From the NCBI GenBank assembly GCA_002900995.3, contig PJEW03000014.1:71139-135138 (forward strand): a stretch of 64,000 nucleotides of DNA, given 5' to 3'. Origin of the DNA: Ganoderma boninense. Its lineage: Eukaryota > Basidiomycota > Agaricomycetes > Polyporales > Polyporaceae. Shown piece by piece: positions 1 through 11,640 of this stretch. Both the position numbers and the translations under genes were made by a program. The notes below the pieces were generated by a model. The model had not been told where the DNA came from. It made no database searches and saw nothing but the letters and a program-made list of their open reading frames with translations. The stretch's first letter is position 1. Every line of letters starts with the position of its first letter.

Positions 1-927
1 CTCCTATACGGACATGTCAGACACTTACCGGATCGCCATGAGTGAGTCCTCACGCCCCTCTCACCCTTTTCTGATCGCGGACGTTGAGCCGCCGAGCTGA
101 TGTCCGAGTACTTCGCCAGTGCTGCATCCGTCCCACAAGCTCGAGTACTTCAAGAAGATGAAGTGGGACGACGATTGGCAGAAGAATGCGAAAGAGTTGC
201 TCTTCGAGGAGTTCGAGCGATCCTACGCGCCCGCAGGTGAGCCAGAGCGCAACGAGGATGATGAGTTCCCGGACTCGGACCACGAGAGAGGCTCCGCTCG
301 GTCTCGCGCGTCACCAAGCCAGATGGACGAGAGCAGCGAGGACGAGGTCGATATCTCGGATGTAAGTCGCAGCGTTGCGCCCGCCATCCACCTCTCTGAC
401 AGCGTGTACTAACCTCCAACCTTTTCCATCCAGGACGAGAACATTTTTGACGCCCTCAAATCAATCACACGTCTTCGCGTGTCGCAGAATGCTGGTCAAG
501 AGCTGGAGCGGTATCTCGCCATCCCTATCGAGCACACGGACGACCCGTTACTTTGGTGGGCCGAGCGTCGTGGCCTTTACCCTCGACTCTCGCGGATGGC
601 CCTGGACTTCCTCAGCATCCCAGGTACGTGCGAGCACACTCAGACCTCCCAGTGCCTCACTAACGACAGATGGATACAGCGACCTCTGTCGACGTTGAAA
701 GGGTCTTCAGCAAGGGGCGCTTGCTTCTCTCTCATGTTCGTAGCCGAATGAGTGCACAGACAACGCGCGCCGTGCTCTGCCTTGGTGCCTGGTCTCGCGC
801 GGGGTACGTGAAGGGCATAGATTTGCGGAAGGCGGCCCTTGCGGCGGATCTTGACGGCGAGGATGATGAGCTCAAGCTTCTCCGCGGCTGGGATAAGGTA
901 GATGTCAATGGTATCAAGGATGCGTAA
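1..927 (+). CDS. hAT-family transposase, 3' part (runs off left edge)
   Basis: C-terminal part of a hAT DNA transposase, which cuts and pastes its own element and dimerises through this region. My exon model is 1-41, 120-361, 434-623 and 680-927, with introns starting GTGAGT, GTAAGT and GTACGT and ending CAG, CAG and ACAG. The joined protein reads YRIAMMLHPSHKLEYFKK, an acidic linker, then a fragment around LWWAERRGLYPRLSRMA. The last junction restores the family hallmark IPATSVDVERVFSKGR, followed by LLLSHVRSRMSAQTTRA; this is the hAT C-terminal dimerisation domain. The N-terminal BED finger and RNase-H-like catalytic core lie outside the window. No stop interrupts the visible exons, so the copy could be recent. 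The stop TAA is at 925-927, and 3' terminal repeats follow at 1118-1273. Family assignment is firm; activity is unknown. Confidence 0.88.
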
Positions 928-1117
928 TGTAGAACATGTAGTCTGCCACACATATAACATTGTATGACCTTGTGCATGCCCTCTGCAGTCTCTGTCGTCC
1001 GAGTCGTCGCCCTCGATTCCTCTCCCATGTCTGTCCGGGGTAATTATTAATCTCGTATCCTGTGATGTCCTGGATGTCCTACGCTGCGAAGTTATGGCTG
1101 CGTGCATCATTCTACCC

Positions 1118-1273
1118 GTCCTAACCCGCGTATCGACCCGTACCCGTGCTCCACCCGTACCCGGCGTCTAAAACCCCTACCCGCGATCACCCTAGGGTTA
1201 CGGGTGCGGGTAAACTGCGGGTAAGGGTGCGGGTGAGAATTATTAACCCTCGGGTCACCCGTGATACAGCCTA
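1118..1273. repeat. 3' subterminal repeats and right end of the hAT element
   Basis: A cluster of short ACCCG and CGGGT motifs in both orientations, including CCCGTACCCG and GGGTGCGGGT, ending in CGGGTCACCCGTGATACAGCCTA. Reverse-complemented, the end starts TAGGCTG, close to the TAAGGCTGA start of the two other hAT-like ends in this window (29004 and 42759/43204). Dense subterminal repeats are typical hAT transposase-binding regions. The left end is outside the window, so no target duplication can be checked. Confidence 0.6.
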
Positions 1274-1894
1274 ACAACTACTGCACATCCATCTCCCTGG
1301 TGCTCAGAGCCGATGACGCACTCGTTGGGAGCCTCCTCATCCTGTTCAATTATTCGGTACGTGTTTCATATGGCTCTGTTCACTGGCATGGCAGATGAGT
1401 TCATCATGCAGCTCATGTCCGTGATGCTTACCTAATTCATGACCAGCTCTTCTCCAAACTCTGCTCTCCGGCCGAAAATCATCAAGTCTGGGTAGTACGG
1501 GTTAGTGACGCGTCTCGCGAGGTGGCCGGTAGCGCATTCACGCACTCAAGCTTCTCCCACCACTTGGTACGTCCTTTCCGTGGCTGTTTTTGGCACTGTC
1601 GAGCCCGCATTCAATGCTCGAGACTCCGAGACTCAGACATCGTGCACGAAGCTAACCTGGGAGTGATCGCCAGACACTCGACCTCCGGGGCTACTTGACC
1701 CGAGAAGACCTGCCTCTGAGTCGACGCTGTGCACTGCAACTACTGCGCATGTTCCAGCAGGTGACTCAAGTGTGTCTTCATAGTCGCAACATCTGCTGAC
1801 TGGTCAGGCTTGACAGTGCACTCCTCCGCTACCATCGGGACCAACATGCTTCGTGTCCGGCTCGCCTCCTTTCTTCTCCTCACCTGTACGCCTA
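1274..1894. other. Stretch without recognisable gene
   Basis: I see no coherent reading frame or family motif here. Several GGTACGT strings resemble splice donors but have no supported exons next to them. Confidence 0.4.
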
Positions 1895-2206
1895 TGGCTC
1901 GCTTTGGCCTCGTGTTCACTCACCGCTCGTTATGCAACTGTCAAGTACTTCACGGAGCGCTGCGGCGACTCCATCCAATTAGCGCAGGATCTCTTCGAGG
2001 TCGAGCGCCACTTTGGCATCTCCTTCCCCCGTGAGCTCCTTCCTGTGCCCTCTATCCTCGAGGCTGCTATTCGCACTGCAACTCGCGTTAACGACTGCAC
2101 GACTGCCGTCCATGTCTGGCTTCAAGAAACAAAAAGAAGGCCAAGAACGAGCAGCATGCCAGACACATCATCCACAGCACCAAGCCCCGAACTGGGTGCG
2201 TGATCC
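1895..2206 (+). pseudogene. Cytochrome c oxidase subunit Va (fungal Cox6) pseudogene
   Basis: The plus strand reads TARYATVKYFTE, then DLFEVER, LLPVPSILEAA, RVND and TTAVHVW. This follows the order and spacing of the nuclear-encoded COX5A/Cox6 family (Y-x2-YF, DLFE-x-x-R-GLN, L-V-P-x-P-x-V-x-EAALRA, RVNDYATAVRIFE). The family's GLNNCFAYD stretch has become unrelated sequence. A one-base frame change after TTAVHVW is needed to read the tail as KAKNEQHARHIIHSTKP, and an extra C then spoils the terminal PELG. The normal product is a matrix-side structural subunit of respiratory complex IV. This copy lacks a convincing mitochondrial presequence and has at least two frame breaks, so I regard it as a decayed duplicate with the functional gene elsewhere. 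Confidence 0.68.
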
Positions 2207-3366
2207 TTGCGACGATGGTATTCTCACCGCGGACGTTGACGGCACGCAATCAACATTCAGGAGACTCAACCACACTGCCGTCGCCTCCGCTCTGCTCAGA
2301 CCATCCACTTAGTCCCACATGCGGTGAGGGCGCATCCATTGAGACAGGATTGGACCAGAGCTTTGCATGGTACGTGGAGTCGCCTGCGTAGGTCCCAAGT
2401 TTCTCATGTGGAGTTGACAGGGATCCCGGCATGGCGGCGCGAGTGATGGAATGGTGGAGGAGCTAATTTGTGCTTTACTCTGCTACTCAGTGGGCTGAGA
2501 TATCTTCCTTCGATAATGCTTGGTACGTGGGTAACATGCCGATTTTGATGCGTATGCGACCTGCTTTCGAGAAGCTGGAAAATAGCGTGGTACGGCTTCG
2601 GCATCTTCAGCAAGCGTGAGCGGTCCCCCGGACGTCAACACTGCGGTGCTCAGGTAAGACAATGCGCTATGGGTCCGGAACTGAGGCGCATACACGAGGG
2701 TCTGTGCGTTGTGTAGTACGGGTTGCATAATCGGACGGGGTTCGGGGGTGTTGATCCGACTTGTGCACTCAGGCTCCGAACAGCTGAATCCAGCACAGGT
2801 CAAGGTCCCCTTATCGTTCTCGAGCATGACTTTGGTACGTGCTACGAAGATGTCCTCCCACGAGCTTGAACCGGGATAACGGCCATAGATGAGAAGGTTT
2901 CGGCACCCACTTCACGTACCAGCGGCGTCAGTGGTACCAGTTTATCTGGCGGATCGGGAGAGCGACGGTCGGCTGGTTATGTGAGGACCACATGGCTGCT
3001 GTATTATTAGCGTACTTACAATGCTCTGTCTGTGCCCCGCTTCGAATGCGAGAACCATTTTCTCCCGGAGTCCCCCCTCCTGACCGCCCACACCGACACC
3101 GTCCACTATGCACCGCCGCACCGTCATTACAGCCCCAAACTACGTCCTTGCTACGTCCGTGCCTGCACTCCGTGTCTCGTCCGCTCTCTGCCGCAGTGCT
3201 CCTCTGGCTCCGTTGCCTGATCTAGACATCTCCCAGACATGACGGAGCTCTGCCGACATCTGTGGCCAGGTCCCTCTGACATTAGCAGCTACGCTCCACA
3301 GGACAAGATCCCAAATTGGGTGCGTAAATGTACAACCTAGTGGGGTAATGAATGCTACCTAGTCTC
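2207..3366. other. Stretch without recognisable gene
   Basis: Only short, mutually overlapping open frames with no family resemblance. Possible decayed remnants; nothing can be supported. Confidence 0.4.
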
Positions 3367-4634
3367 CTAGATCCATGCCGCGCAGCCTGGTTCCCCGCAC
3401 TGATACATCATCCTGTCATGCATGACACAATCCAGCAACTCCTGGTACAGTTGCATCCGGTGACGTGCCGAGATGCCCAGGTGCTCCATCACGGAGTACA
3501 CGAACTCCTCGAAGTTCGGGAGCCCCTCGTCATTGCCCCACGGGTATTGCCGATGTTCCAACTTTATCTGATAGAGGATTGTCCCAAGCGTGAATGGGGC
3601 TGCATGATATAGCCCGTCGGTACGTGGCATGAGGGTGATCCTTGCGGTGCTAGCCTCTTCCCACAGATTCCGGAGAGGGTAGCGAGAGTCCATAAGATGA
3701 GGCCTGGTCCCGTTGCTCTCCTCCAGGCATTCAATGTGGTACCAGGTCTTGCAGGTATCACACCACCTCATCTGGTGGACATGGGGAAAGTACTGGCCGC
3801 CATACATGCACTTGGTTTCTTCCTTGCAAACGCGCGCTGGAACCTGTTATTGGTGTATGTATGAGCACACTTGATTGTCCATGCATCCAGACTAATACCT
3901 TCAGTGCGCCAAATCCCAACGTGTGTCCCATCCACCGTGTCTCCAGTTGCAGATCATACCGTGTGAAGGGTTGCCCAGGGTTGAGCGGGAGGAACGTCAT
4001 TTTCCGCACGTCCAGGAAGGAGACGTTCACGAGGTCCTCGATTCGTGTCTCCCACACGTACGTGTAAATCCTAGTCCGGATGTACTCGTCCGGTCCACCC
4101 AAACAGTCGAGGAGATCCAAGGTGGCCGGGTCTGCGCGGTCAACTTCGAGCATGTTCTTTAGGACAAGGCCTCCCACGTAGTCCCTACATTCGTACAGGA
4201 ACTGCGTTAACATTCATTCATCAGCATGCCATTCCATTTGGGACCCAAGGAATGACGTACTTTGTTTTTCTGGGAGTTCCAATAAATCTTGACAATTTTT
4301 TTAAGCTCTAGGGCCGCACATCCAATGTCCCTCGCCTCCTCTGGCGTCAACTGTTGTGGGATAACCCACACACTACAGTTCGCTCTCGTCAGTGTGCAGG
4401 GTGGAGACGTCTCCACGGTCGTACTCACAACCAACCCGTCTTCACCATCGTCTCGTTACGTCCTATTCCCACTATCGAAGTATGTCAATGTGTATCAAGC
4501 AAGTTGTGGGCCGTGCACACAGACAACTTACCAGTTCCGGTGGGCATTTGGGGCAGCCCAGCCACGTCACGCTCCAATGCATCCCACACGCCGTTTGCCG
4601 TCCGCAAGGCCATCATCTTATTTGTGGTCGGCAT
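3367..4634 (-). CDS. BAH/PHD-finger-like protein, five exons
   Basis: Five exons (4634-4532, 4471-4429, 4384-4261, 4201-3899, 3843-3367) join in frame to 349 codons plus stop, with GT-AG introns of 44-60 nt. Residues about 48-190 resemble a BAH-type fold as found in Agaricomycete BAH-PHD proteins: CSVWVIP near the start, VKIYWNSQKN, and FTRYDLQLETR just before the zinc region. Exon 5 holds a PHD-like cluster: C at VCKEETKC, then MRWCDTCKTWYHIECL, giving C-x2-C-x4-H-x2-C. A late CGEPGC pair near the C-terminus is far for a classical PHD. Such proteins usually bind modified histones in the nucleus. The start ATG at 4634 lies in an open frame that extends to 4706, and a further upstream exon is possible (see 4952-5102). 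No stops interrupt the model, so it may be a functional gene. The PHD call is better than the BAH call. Confidence 0.62.
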
Positions 4635-4951
4635 CGCCGCGCAGCTTGCAACACGACTTGTTGTGTTCAGGTTCGCTCCACTTTCCTTGCATTGGTTAGC
4701 CAGCATATCATAGCAGGTGGGAGGGAGAGGTTCATCTCATTTCGCTCATGTGCCTACATACACCTGTCTACATCATCCTCCTCCACCATTCGCGCAGTCC
4801 AATCACCACATTATGCTCCCCTTCGCCCGCTGATCTTCATGCGACCGGTCGTCCTCCCATTCCTTCCAAGTACCTCCCCCCTCCAATTGTCCTCTCTACC
4901 GCCCGCTTGAAATATGGGCACCCAACGCATGAATAAGACGTTCGTACGTAC

Positions 4952-5102
4952 CTCTGCTCGGCTTCGACCGTCGATTTGATAGATTTGCTTCTCTTGCTTG
5001 CTGGAGGTTTTGTAAGTGCTGTATTGTCGTGTCGTTGTTGGGTGTGGGGAGCATTTGAAGAGCGAAAAGATCGCTACCGCCAGTCGAAGTGGAGTGTGTC
5101 AC
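4952..5102 (-). other. Possible 5' exon of the BAH/PHD-like gene
   Basis: An open minus-strand stretch begins MTHSTSTGGSDLF and contains QNLQQAREANLSNRRS. It ends at a strong donor (AG before GTACGTACG at 4951). It lies about 320 bp upstream of the proposed start of the downstream gene, and an acceptor-like site near 4698 could join it to that frame (ESGANLNTTSRV). Long introns are unusual here, so this is only a suggestion. Confidence 0.25.
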
Positions 5103-6072
5103 GGATTGTCACACTATACAGTTGGTTCCCACGGGTGCCGCATTGGGAATCGGAAAGCCCTCCTGCCTTCTACGGATGTAAGCAGACTCGTCGATTCAAT
5201 CTATCCACGCCCACGAACTCGTCTGGTTGCTTCCCCCTTCTTTATCCATCCTTTTTCAGATGCCCTCACCTCTCTGTCGACTTCGCCTCCTCGCGACCAC
5301 CGACTCCCCTCCATCTACTGTCACATCGAGTGGATTCCTCTCAGATGCGACCCACGCCTCGCTGGCACCCAGGCAAGCTCTCCATGTTCACCCTATCATC
5401 ACTCTACACCTCGGTTTACCTGTGCGCTGCCTTTGAATTACTTGCTCTCCTGGACCTCCTTTCTCTGCAGCTCTGAGTCCTCAACCACTGCTTTCGCCCT
5501 CGATGATCCTCTGCCATTTGTTCGACGTCGGAGTCCTCCCGCAAGGTCTGACTCTTGCGAGATCCCGGTATGATGGGCAGGCTCCATCGGTACGTCCACT
5601 GTTCAGGTTCGTGATCACGCGCATGCGAAGAGTGCAGGGGGTAGGATGCCGACGAGGTCACAGATGAAGGAGAGAAGAGAGCAGGAAGACCCCTCGCGTC
5701 GCGAGTTCCAATGACACATGGACCCAACCTTGTCGTGCGGAAGGACGACGAATGAGACCACCATGAGCACATACAAACAAATTTGAAACGGTCACACATG
5801 GCGCTGGCGCTGATCCCGACGTGCCACACACTCTCGATCGCCAGGAGCCGAGGCTCTTCTCCTTGCCCTCAGAAGCCCCGCCAGGTGTTCATGCGGAGAA
5901 AGCAATACATTAGCACAGATACAGTAACCAAAACATACATCCCGCCCTTCTGCCGTCGGTATCGTCCTCCCTCGCCGCCCGATGGCTCGAAAATACCGCC
6001 CAAGCCGCTCTAGACTCTCCGCCGTGTCCACTTGCCACTCAGATCGCGCGTAGGGCCAGGTCCCGTTATCTC
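5103..6072. other. Stretch without recognisable gene
   Basis: Moderately GC-rich sequence with overlapping open frames on both strands. None has family motifs or a consistent exon structure. Confidence 0.35.
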
Positions 6073-6172
6073 CGTCGTCGTGTTGTCGTCCTCGTCGTGT
6101 TGTCGTCCTCGTCGTGTCGTCGCCCTCATCGTGTCGTCGTCCTTGTCGTGTCGTCGCTGCTGTCGTTGTCGT
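6073..6172. repeat. Degenerate CGT-rich minisatellite
   Basis: Imperfect tandem copies of a roughly 16-base unit of the type TTGTCGTCCTCGTCGTG, drifting into TCGTCGCCCTCATCG. In one minus-strand frame it encodes Thr/Arg/Asp-rich repeats, but no supported gene surrounds it. Confidence 0.7.
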
Positions 6173-6672
6173 ATCCCGGTCGTGGAGGGTGTGGAGGATG
6201 GTATGGGTTGGACGGTGAGAGGAGGAGTGTAGATGTTGCGTGATTGGGGTAGGCAGCAGGAGGTCGGCCATGTGGACTGGGATGTGCGAAGAGGCGGGAG
6301 GAGACAGGTTTTGTGCGGCACGGTGCGTAGGTAGAGGGCTCATGCTGACAAAGTGAGTACGCACCTAAAAATTACACGGGAACGGTCACGCCCTCGCGGT
6401 GTCTGTTTGAATGAGACAGAGGCGAGGCGTCCACCGAAAGACTATCGAGGATTGGACTCCGGGCGTAAGGGATCCCGCGCGCCACTCTTGACCTGAATCC
6501 TCATCCGGCCATCCCAGTCCCCATCCCGAAGCAGCAACTGGGACCTGCGTAATGCTTCGCGCCCGCGACGGGGACCTGCCCTTTGGCCTTGGACAAACAG
6601 AGAGCTTGCAGCGGATCCCGCAAGCATTAGCCTCTCTATCCTCCTCGATCTTCGTCTGGCTGTTCTGATCTA
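6173..6672. other. Stretch without recognisable gene
   Basis: No supported coding sequence or repeat structure. Confidence 0.35.
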
Positions 6673-7158
6673 GTGAAAATCGGACGGATCAAGCTCTCTA
6701 ACGACGGAGCCATTACAGTAAGTAACCGTAACCAAGTCTGTGGGACTGTGAGTACAACCCATTGCTCCACTCCACCGATCGACTTAGACATTCGCACTAA
6801 TAGCGAGGGTATCCCCCCAAGATCTGGAAGCACAAGCCCCTTCGATCGGTGTGCGATCCTTCGCCCAAGTCGACATCCACCTACCATCGGTTCCACCATC
6901 CCTGCTACTCTCAAGTCAAGTCAGCCGTCGCTCGAGACGGCTACCCCCTCCTGCGCTTCATCCCAGCCACCACGTCCTACACCGGACAACTTGCGGAGCC
7001 CAGCATTTCGACTGGCAACATACTTTGAGGACGTCATCCCCACGCGCGCCTCCGTGCAAGCAGCAGTACGATCTGAGCTCAGACTGTGGACCAATGTCAT
7101 GGACAAGGGCAACTTTCATGGACAAGGCTTTCCACAATGTCGCTTACCCTACGTCTAG
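6673..7158 (+). CDS. Hypothetical ORF, 161 codons
   Basis: An uninterrupted plus-strand frame with a Ser/Pro/Thr-rich middle (PSLETATPSCASSQPP) followed by a more protein-like helical stretch around FRLATYFEDVIPTRAS and AAVRSELRLWTNVM. I do not recognise it. The composition change could mean it is the end of a degraded gene. No promoter, intron or neighbour supports it. Confidence 0.22.
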   Translation: MKIGRIKLSNDGAITVSNRNQVCGTVSTTHCSTPPIDLDIRTNSEGIPPRSGSTSPFDRCAILRPSRHPPTIGSTIPATLKSSQPSLETATPSCASSQPPRPTPDNLRSPAFRLATYFEDVIPTRASVQAAVRSELRLWTNVMDKGNFHGQGFPQCRLPYV

Positions 7159-7745
7159 CAGGCCTCAGTTCACAGAAAGCCCGTACCTTTCCGATCGGCT
7201 CACGCCCGCACATCCGAGGTCATCGTGTATTATCTAGTTCCTTCCGAGTGTATACTTACTGTATTGGTAGCCACCAGAGCAGTTGTATCCTTGTAGGTTA
7301 GAGACTGTGGCAACTTCTGCCGAGACGGCCACCATGCCACTATAAACATTGAAGCTATCCATCTATCGGTGATCTTCACAACAGAATTGGAATTTCCCAT
7401 AACAGGCTGGGGACGAGCCTATGTGTCCGAGCTCGAAATCACGCAGTTCTTCTTCCTTGCACTCAGCAATTTTAATTCCTATTCATACAAAAATACAAGA
7501 AAATTCATACATCACCTTCGGTTCGATTGACATACTGGCTTTCTACCTAACGAGAGTGGTTGCGAAAGGACGGGAGGAACAGAAAACAGAGGGTCATGAC
7601 AAGCCGAGCCAGCATACCGTACACGCGAAAGTCCGGAACAAGAAAGAAAGCCCCCTGCGAAGCCGCTCAAGTCAAGAAAGTCCCGCTCGCACCAAATGTC
7701 GCGAAGAATCTGGCGGATGCGTCGCGCGATTCCTCTGGACGCGGA
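7159..7745. other. Stretch without recognisable gene
   Basis: Nothing supportable; likely 3' flank of the minus-strand gene ending at 7746. Confidence 0.35.
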
Positions 7746-10318
7746 CTACCCTGCAGGACTATCGTGCATCTCCCGATCCACTGGATACCGCGTGTTGATC
7801 TCGTCCACGGAGTTCCGGGCGAAGCCGCGGAAGATGGTCCGCGCTTCGTCGATGTTGAGCCGCCCAATGGCCTCATCGGAGTACGTACCGAAGCGTTGGC
7901 CGGTCAGCAGCTCTTCCCGGCGAGCGAGCTCATGCTGCTGGGCCCGGCTGGTGAACTCGCGAGAAACGGCGGCAGCCCAGGCGGCGCGGAGCTCTTGGAG
8001 CTGGATGGTAAACTCCCGAGTATCGCCCAGCTGGGCCCGAAGAGGAGGATACTCGGGCGATGGCGAACCGACGGGAGTAGGCACAGGCGAGGGCCGACCG
8101 GGCGCAGATGGCAATTCGGGAAGAACCTGAGCGGCAGTTGCTTCCTGCTCGACGAGTTCGTTCGGCACCTCCAGACCATCACTGTCGAGAGTCACGGAGC
8201 TATCGACGACCAGTCCCTCGTCATCCGAAGCGTCCTCATTCTGAGGGACGGAGACAGCCAGCACGGGCTTGAAATTGAAAACCTGCCGGACAGCGTTAGC
8301 GGTAGCAAAGAGAATACGTCAGATCCAGCTCACCAGTCGGCGCCGCTTTGCAGTCTGCAGGCGAGAGAAGTTGTGTATAGGCATCGGTGGGTCAGCGTCT
8401 AGCAGGACTCCACTCGCGGCGATGTCTGGAGGATCCTCACCACTCTCCTCACTCTCGTCCTCTGACTCCTCTGACTCTACGATCCGCGGTCGTTTCTTCT
8501 TCTTGAGGAGCGAGGACTCCACTATAGGTGAATCCTCGCGAGAACGCTTGCCAGGCGGAGGCAGCTGTTCGACTTCGAGGCGAGAAGCCGCGCGAGTTAC
8601 GGGACCGGTGGAAGAGATGGACGTGTCGCGGCCACCTTGAGTAACCCTCGGAGCGGAAGAGGTAGTCGTGGCGTCCTTGTCGCCGGTCGACGCGTCGTCG
8701 GGGCTCCTCGGGACAACGACGCCAGGACGGAGACGAGCCCCCGGGATCGCCTTGTAGGTCGGCAGGAAGCGGGCGTTGTAGACGGGAAGGGAGGACCGGT
8801 CGTAGAGGAACTCGGTTGGGGTCCGAACAGTGGGGGAGTAGGTGACAATTTCGGTGGTGCTCTCACTGGTCCGCATGGTCCGGGCTCGCCCAACACACCG
8901 GAGGAGGGCCTCGCGGTCGACTTCCGTCAACTGATTCGCCTCGGGGCAACCCTCGATAGCGTGGATGACGGCCTCTACCCATGCGCGTTCTTGAAGCGAA
9001 AGATGCGACGAGTACGAATACCCCATTCCGTTGAAGATGGCGACAGGGATGTTGCGGTGGGAACCGCCTTTGATTTCTCCCCGGCTGTTTCGCCCCCAGC
9101 GAGTGCACTTGTCGTGCCTACAGCGGCACTGGTCGCAGACAACGCGGCCTTGGTCCTTGCTGGGGATGCACATCGCCCTGTTTCGCACACACATGTCGCA
9201 CTGTCGGAGGAACGGAGCCCACATTAGTCGGGGGCGCAGGCTCAAGTGCGGCCGAAGGGAACTCACGCCGACGTCCTCATTCCAGCTAATGTGGATGTTG
9301 TGCTTCTCGCAGTCGGCCCTCTTCCTGCGCAAGGCGGGTGTCTCCTCGAGGAGGCGGTATTTCTCCGCGGCCGAAGGCTTCTTTCCAGAAGAGCGCGTCG
9401 CGGGGGTTGGGTTCTTCGAGTTGATGACTTCCTCCTCTTCGCCGCTGCCGGATGGGTCAACCTCGTCAACTTCTGCTTCGGCTGGCACGACGCGTGCCGC
9501 CGAGGAAGGACGCTTGGTCTTCTGTGCGCCCGACGAGATGGACATGCGAGCGGTGCGCTTCACGAGAGGAGCGGCGGGTGGGTCGGCGGGCTTCCTAGAC
9601 GACGAAGAACTGGAGCTGAAGGGTTTCTTGGTCGGAGAAGAGGACGAGGGAGGCTTCGCGGGAAGCCGGGTGGTCAGCCGAGGGAAGGCGTCCCCCGAGG
9701 GCAAAGGGCCGCGACTTACCTTTACCGAGTTGGACAGAAGGCGAAGGAAGCGGGGATGGAAGGTCCGGTAGGCGTGAGCCGCGGCCCCTATCGAACGGTT
9801 TCGACGTGAGCGACGCGAAGGAGGAGAACAATACAGGGGAGAGACGTGCGTTCCTCGTTGGCGATCTTGCTCGCCGCCTCCAGACTGTGCAGCTCGCGTT
9901 GAGCGTCCTGCAAGTTGAACTCAACCTCAGCGAGTGTGATCTGGTACTCTTCCAGAGCTTCGTCCTCGTCCGCTGGGGCTTCCGCTTTCAGCCCTTTCAC
10001 CTTGTCCTGGGCGGCGCGAACAACCTTCGCGTGATTGGCACGCGTACGAGCAAGATAGTCAGCCTTCACACTACGAGACACCATCGAGTACTCAGCGAGG
10101 AACCCCTCCGCCACATCTTGGTCAATTCGGCGCCGCGCCACACCCTCGATAAACTCCTTGAATACAACCTCGAAGTCGGCGTCCGGAGCGTGCGCGAGGT
10201 CGGTGAGCGTGTGGACGGCTGCGAGGAACGCGGTGGAGATTTCGTTCGCGCTCTCCTCAGTGAGCGCGAAGCCGGGAGCTTGAACACGGGTAAGCAGGGC
10301 AGAGAAGAGGGAGGCCAT
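7746..10318 (-). CDS. Large protein with central Zn2Cys6-type cluster, four exons
   Basis: Exons 10318-9835, 9787-9267, 9200-8334 and 8282-7746 join in frame to 802 codons plus stop, with introns of 47, 66 and 51 nt. The 66-nt intron (GTGAGT to ACAG) is a multiple of three and would otherwise read through. Residues 1-160 are helical and charged, with a coiled-coil-like end (AEVEFNLQDAQRELHSLEAA). A Ser/Pro/Lys-rich basic linker follows. At about residue 336 comes CDMCVRNRAMC, then CDQCRCRHDKC: C-x2-C-x6-C-x10-C-x2-C-x6-C, the exact spacing of a fungal Zn2Cys6 cluster. Basic tracts (KKKKRPRI; AKRRR) look like nuclear signals, and an acidic run and a second helical segment close the protein. 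A nucleic-acid-binding nuclear role is inferred; the mid-protein position is unlike most Zn2Cys6 regulators, which carry it N-terminally. ATG 10318 was chosen because upstream frame enters a dispersed repeat. The first intron is the least certain. Confidence 0.6.
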
Positions 10319-10654
10319 GGTGGAAGCAAGTAGAAGGCGGAGAGAAGCGCGCTGGATTTGCTGGGGACTGCAGGGGCGTAGTGCTGCGGCAGCGAAGATC
10401 CGGATCGTAACCCCAACCAGAAGCCCCGCCGTCGGAGGCCTGCGAGCGCTTGCAAGGCTTTCGTCTTTCGAGACTTGCGTGATTAACGCTTCGACCTGGC
10501 GCACGGGATCGCTGTAGCTCCATCCCAAACGGGAGATGATCGATGTCGTTTGCAAGGTACAAGGCGGTCGCGTACGCGTGCGCAGCACTGTGCGCGTGTT
10601 CCGTTCGATGAGGCGGAACTACACCTCTACGAGGGCGGCGTGGATGTGAGTACG

Positions 10655-10948
10655 GTCGGCCGAGGTCCCTGCACATGCTAGCATGACCATAGTGAGTAAT
10701 GACAAAAAAGACAACGCTGAGCCCACAAGCTTACCTGTGAACCGTACGCAGCGAACGAGCTGAGCGAGACGTGAGCCGCGCTGGCAATAGGGGGCTCGGA
10801 TGACCGGGAGGCGACCGATGTGCCGGGGAAGGTCCGCGCCATGCAAACCCAGGAGAACATTCGTGAAGCCCCATGCCAGCCTTCCGGGCACCTTCTATCA
10901 ATCCACGCGTTCGGACGCGATCGGAGACCTTTGGAACATGAGCACGAC
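10655..10948. repeat. Dispersed gene-fragment repeat R1, copy a
   Basis: About 290 bp sharing ordered blocks with 20497-20807: TCCCTGCACA, GAGCC-CA-GCTTACC, GTACGCAGCGAACG, GGGGGCTC, CCATGCAA, GAACATTCGTGAAGCCCCATG, TCCACGCGTTCGG and GAACATGAGCACGAC-like ends. On the minus strand both copies keep an exon ending before GTAAGC and a downstream acceptor before GGA-AT/C-TCGG, so they look like fragments of a duplicated multi-exon gene. The encoded protein is not recognised. Confidence 0.72.
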
Positions 10949-11215
10949 ATTATACTACCAGACACGCGGTGTGAGAGGAGACAAACAGATGTCATGTCTT
11001 CGGGGTGCGGGTGAGATGAGAAAGGAGAGAGGAACGTACTCATGCTTCGCGATGAGCATGTCAGCGTGCGTTTTCAGCACTGTACGCAGAACGGACAGAC
11101 CGTAGCCCAGGAAGTCGTGAATATCAGATACAAGGTCGTCCTGTCCATGGACCTGATAATCGTTGAAGTTTGGCACCAAATGTGCTGGAGGGCCGCGAAG
11201 CTCCAGGGATCAAGA
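10949..11215. other. Stretch without recognisable gene
   Basis: Continues the decayed minus-strand gene-like region next to repeat R1; no reliable product. Confidence 0.3.
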
Positions 11216-11640
11216 ACGAAACACGGCCAGGAGTAAAGGACGTACATTAGGAAGTGTGTCCGTAATGCTCGTTGAGAACGCGGAAGTAAAGGTGAACATG
11301 GAGTCTGCAGTGTCAAGGTATTCTCTGTAGAGCCGATAAGTACCTGACCGTGTGTTGTACCCAGGTTCAAGTCGGAGTTCACAAGTCAGAGGTTCGAGTG
11401 CGAGACGACGTGGAGCAGTGAAGATGAATGGCGGGGAGTCGGACGCGGCGTGGAAGGAAGAATGGAGTACGGGGTCGTCATCCAAGTGGGGGAACTGCGG
11501 AGAGGGCGTTGAAAGCCTCGCTCCAAGGATCGAGCAGACAGACGGGCCAGGAGGAAGGACGTGCACCACAGGAAGTGTCCGGGATGTTCTTGGGCACGCA
11601 AGGTGAATGAGAATATAGACTCTGCAGTGAGAATATGTCG
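11216..11640. repeat. Diverged internal duplication, offset about 320 bp
   Basis: The blocks ACGGCCAGGAG-AAAGGACGTAC-T-AGGAAGTGT and GAGTCTGCAGTG near 11222-11312 recur as GGGCCAGGAGGAAGGACGTGC-C-AGGAAGTGT and GACTCTGCAGTG near 11545-11628. Identity is partial with small indels. This may be an ancient tandem duplication of an exon with its flanks; no family could be named. Confidence 0.5.

Noticed and set aside
1350..2840. Recurring GGTACGT strings as exon boundaries of one large gene
   Set aside because: No consistent frames connect them and most lack acceptors; only the Cox6-like part is supported.
5792..6364. 190-codon minus-strand frame over the CGT minisatellite
   Set aside because: Most of its length is Thr/Arg/Asp repeat translation; no motif or exon support.
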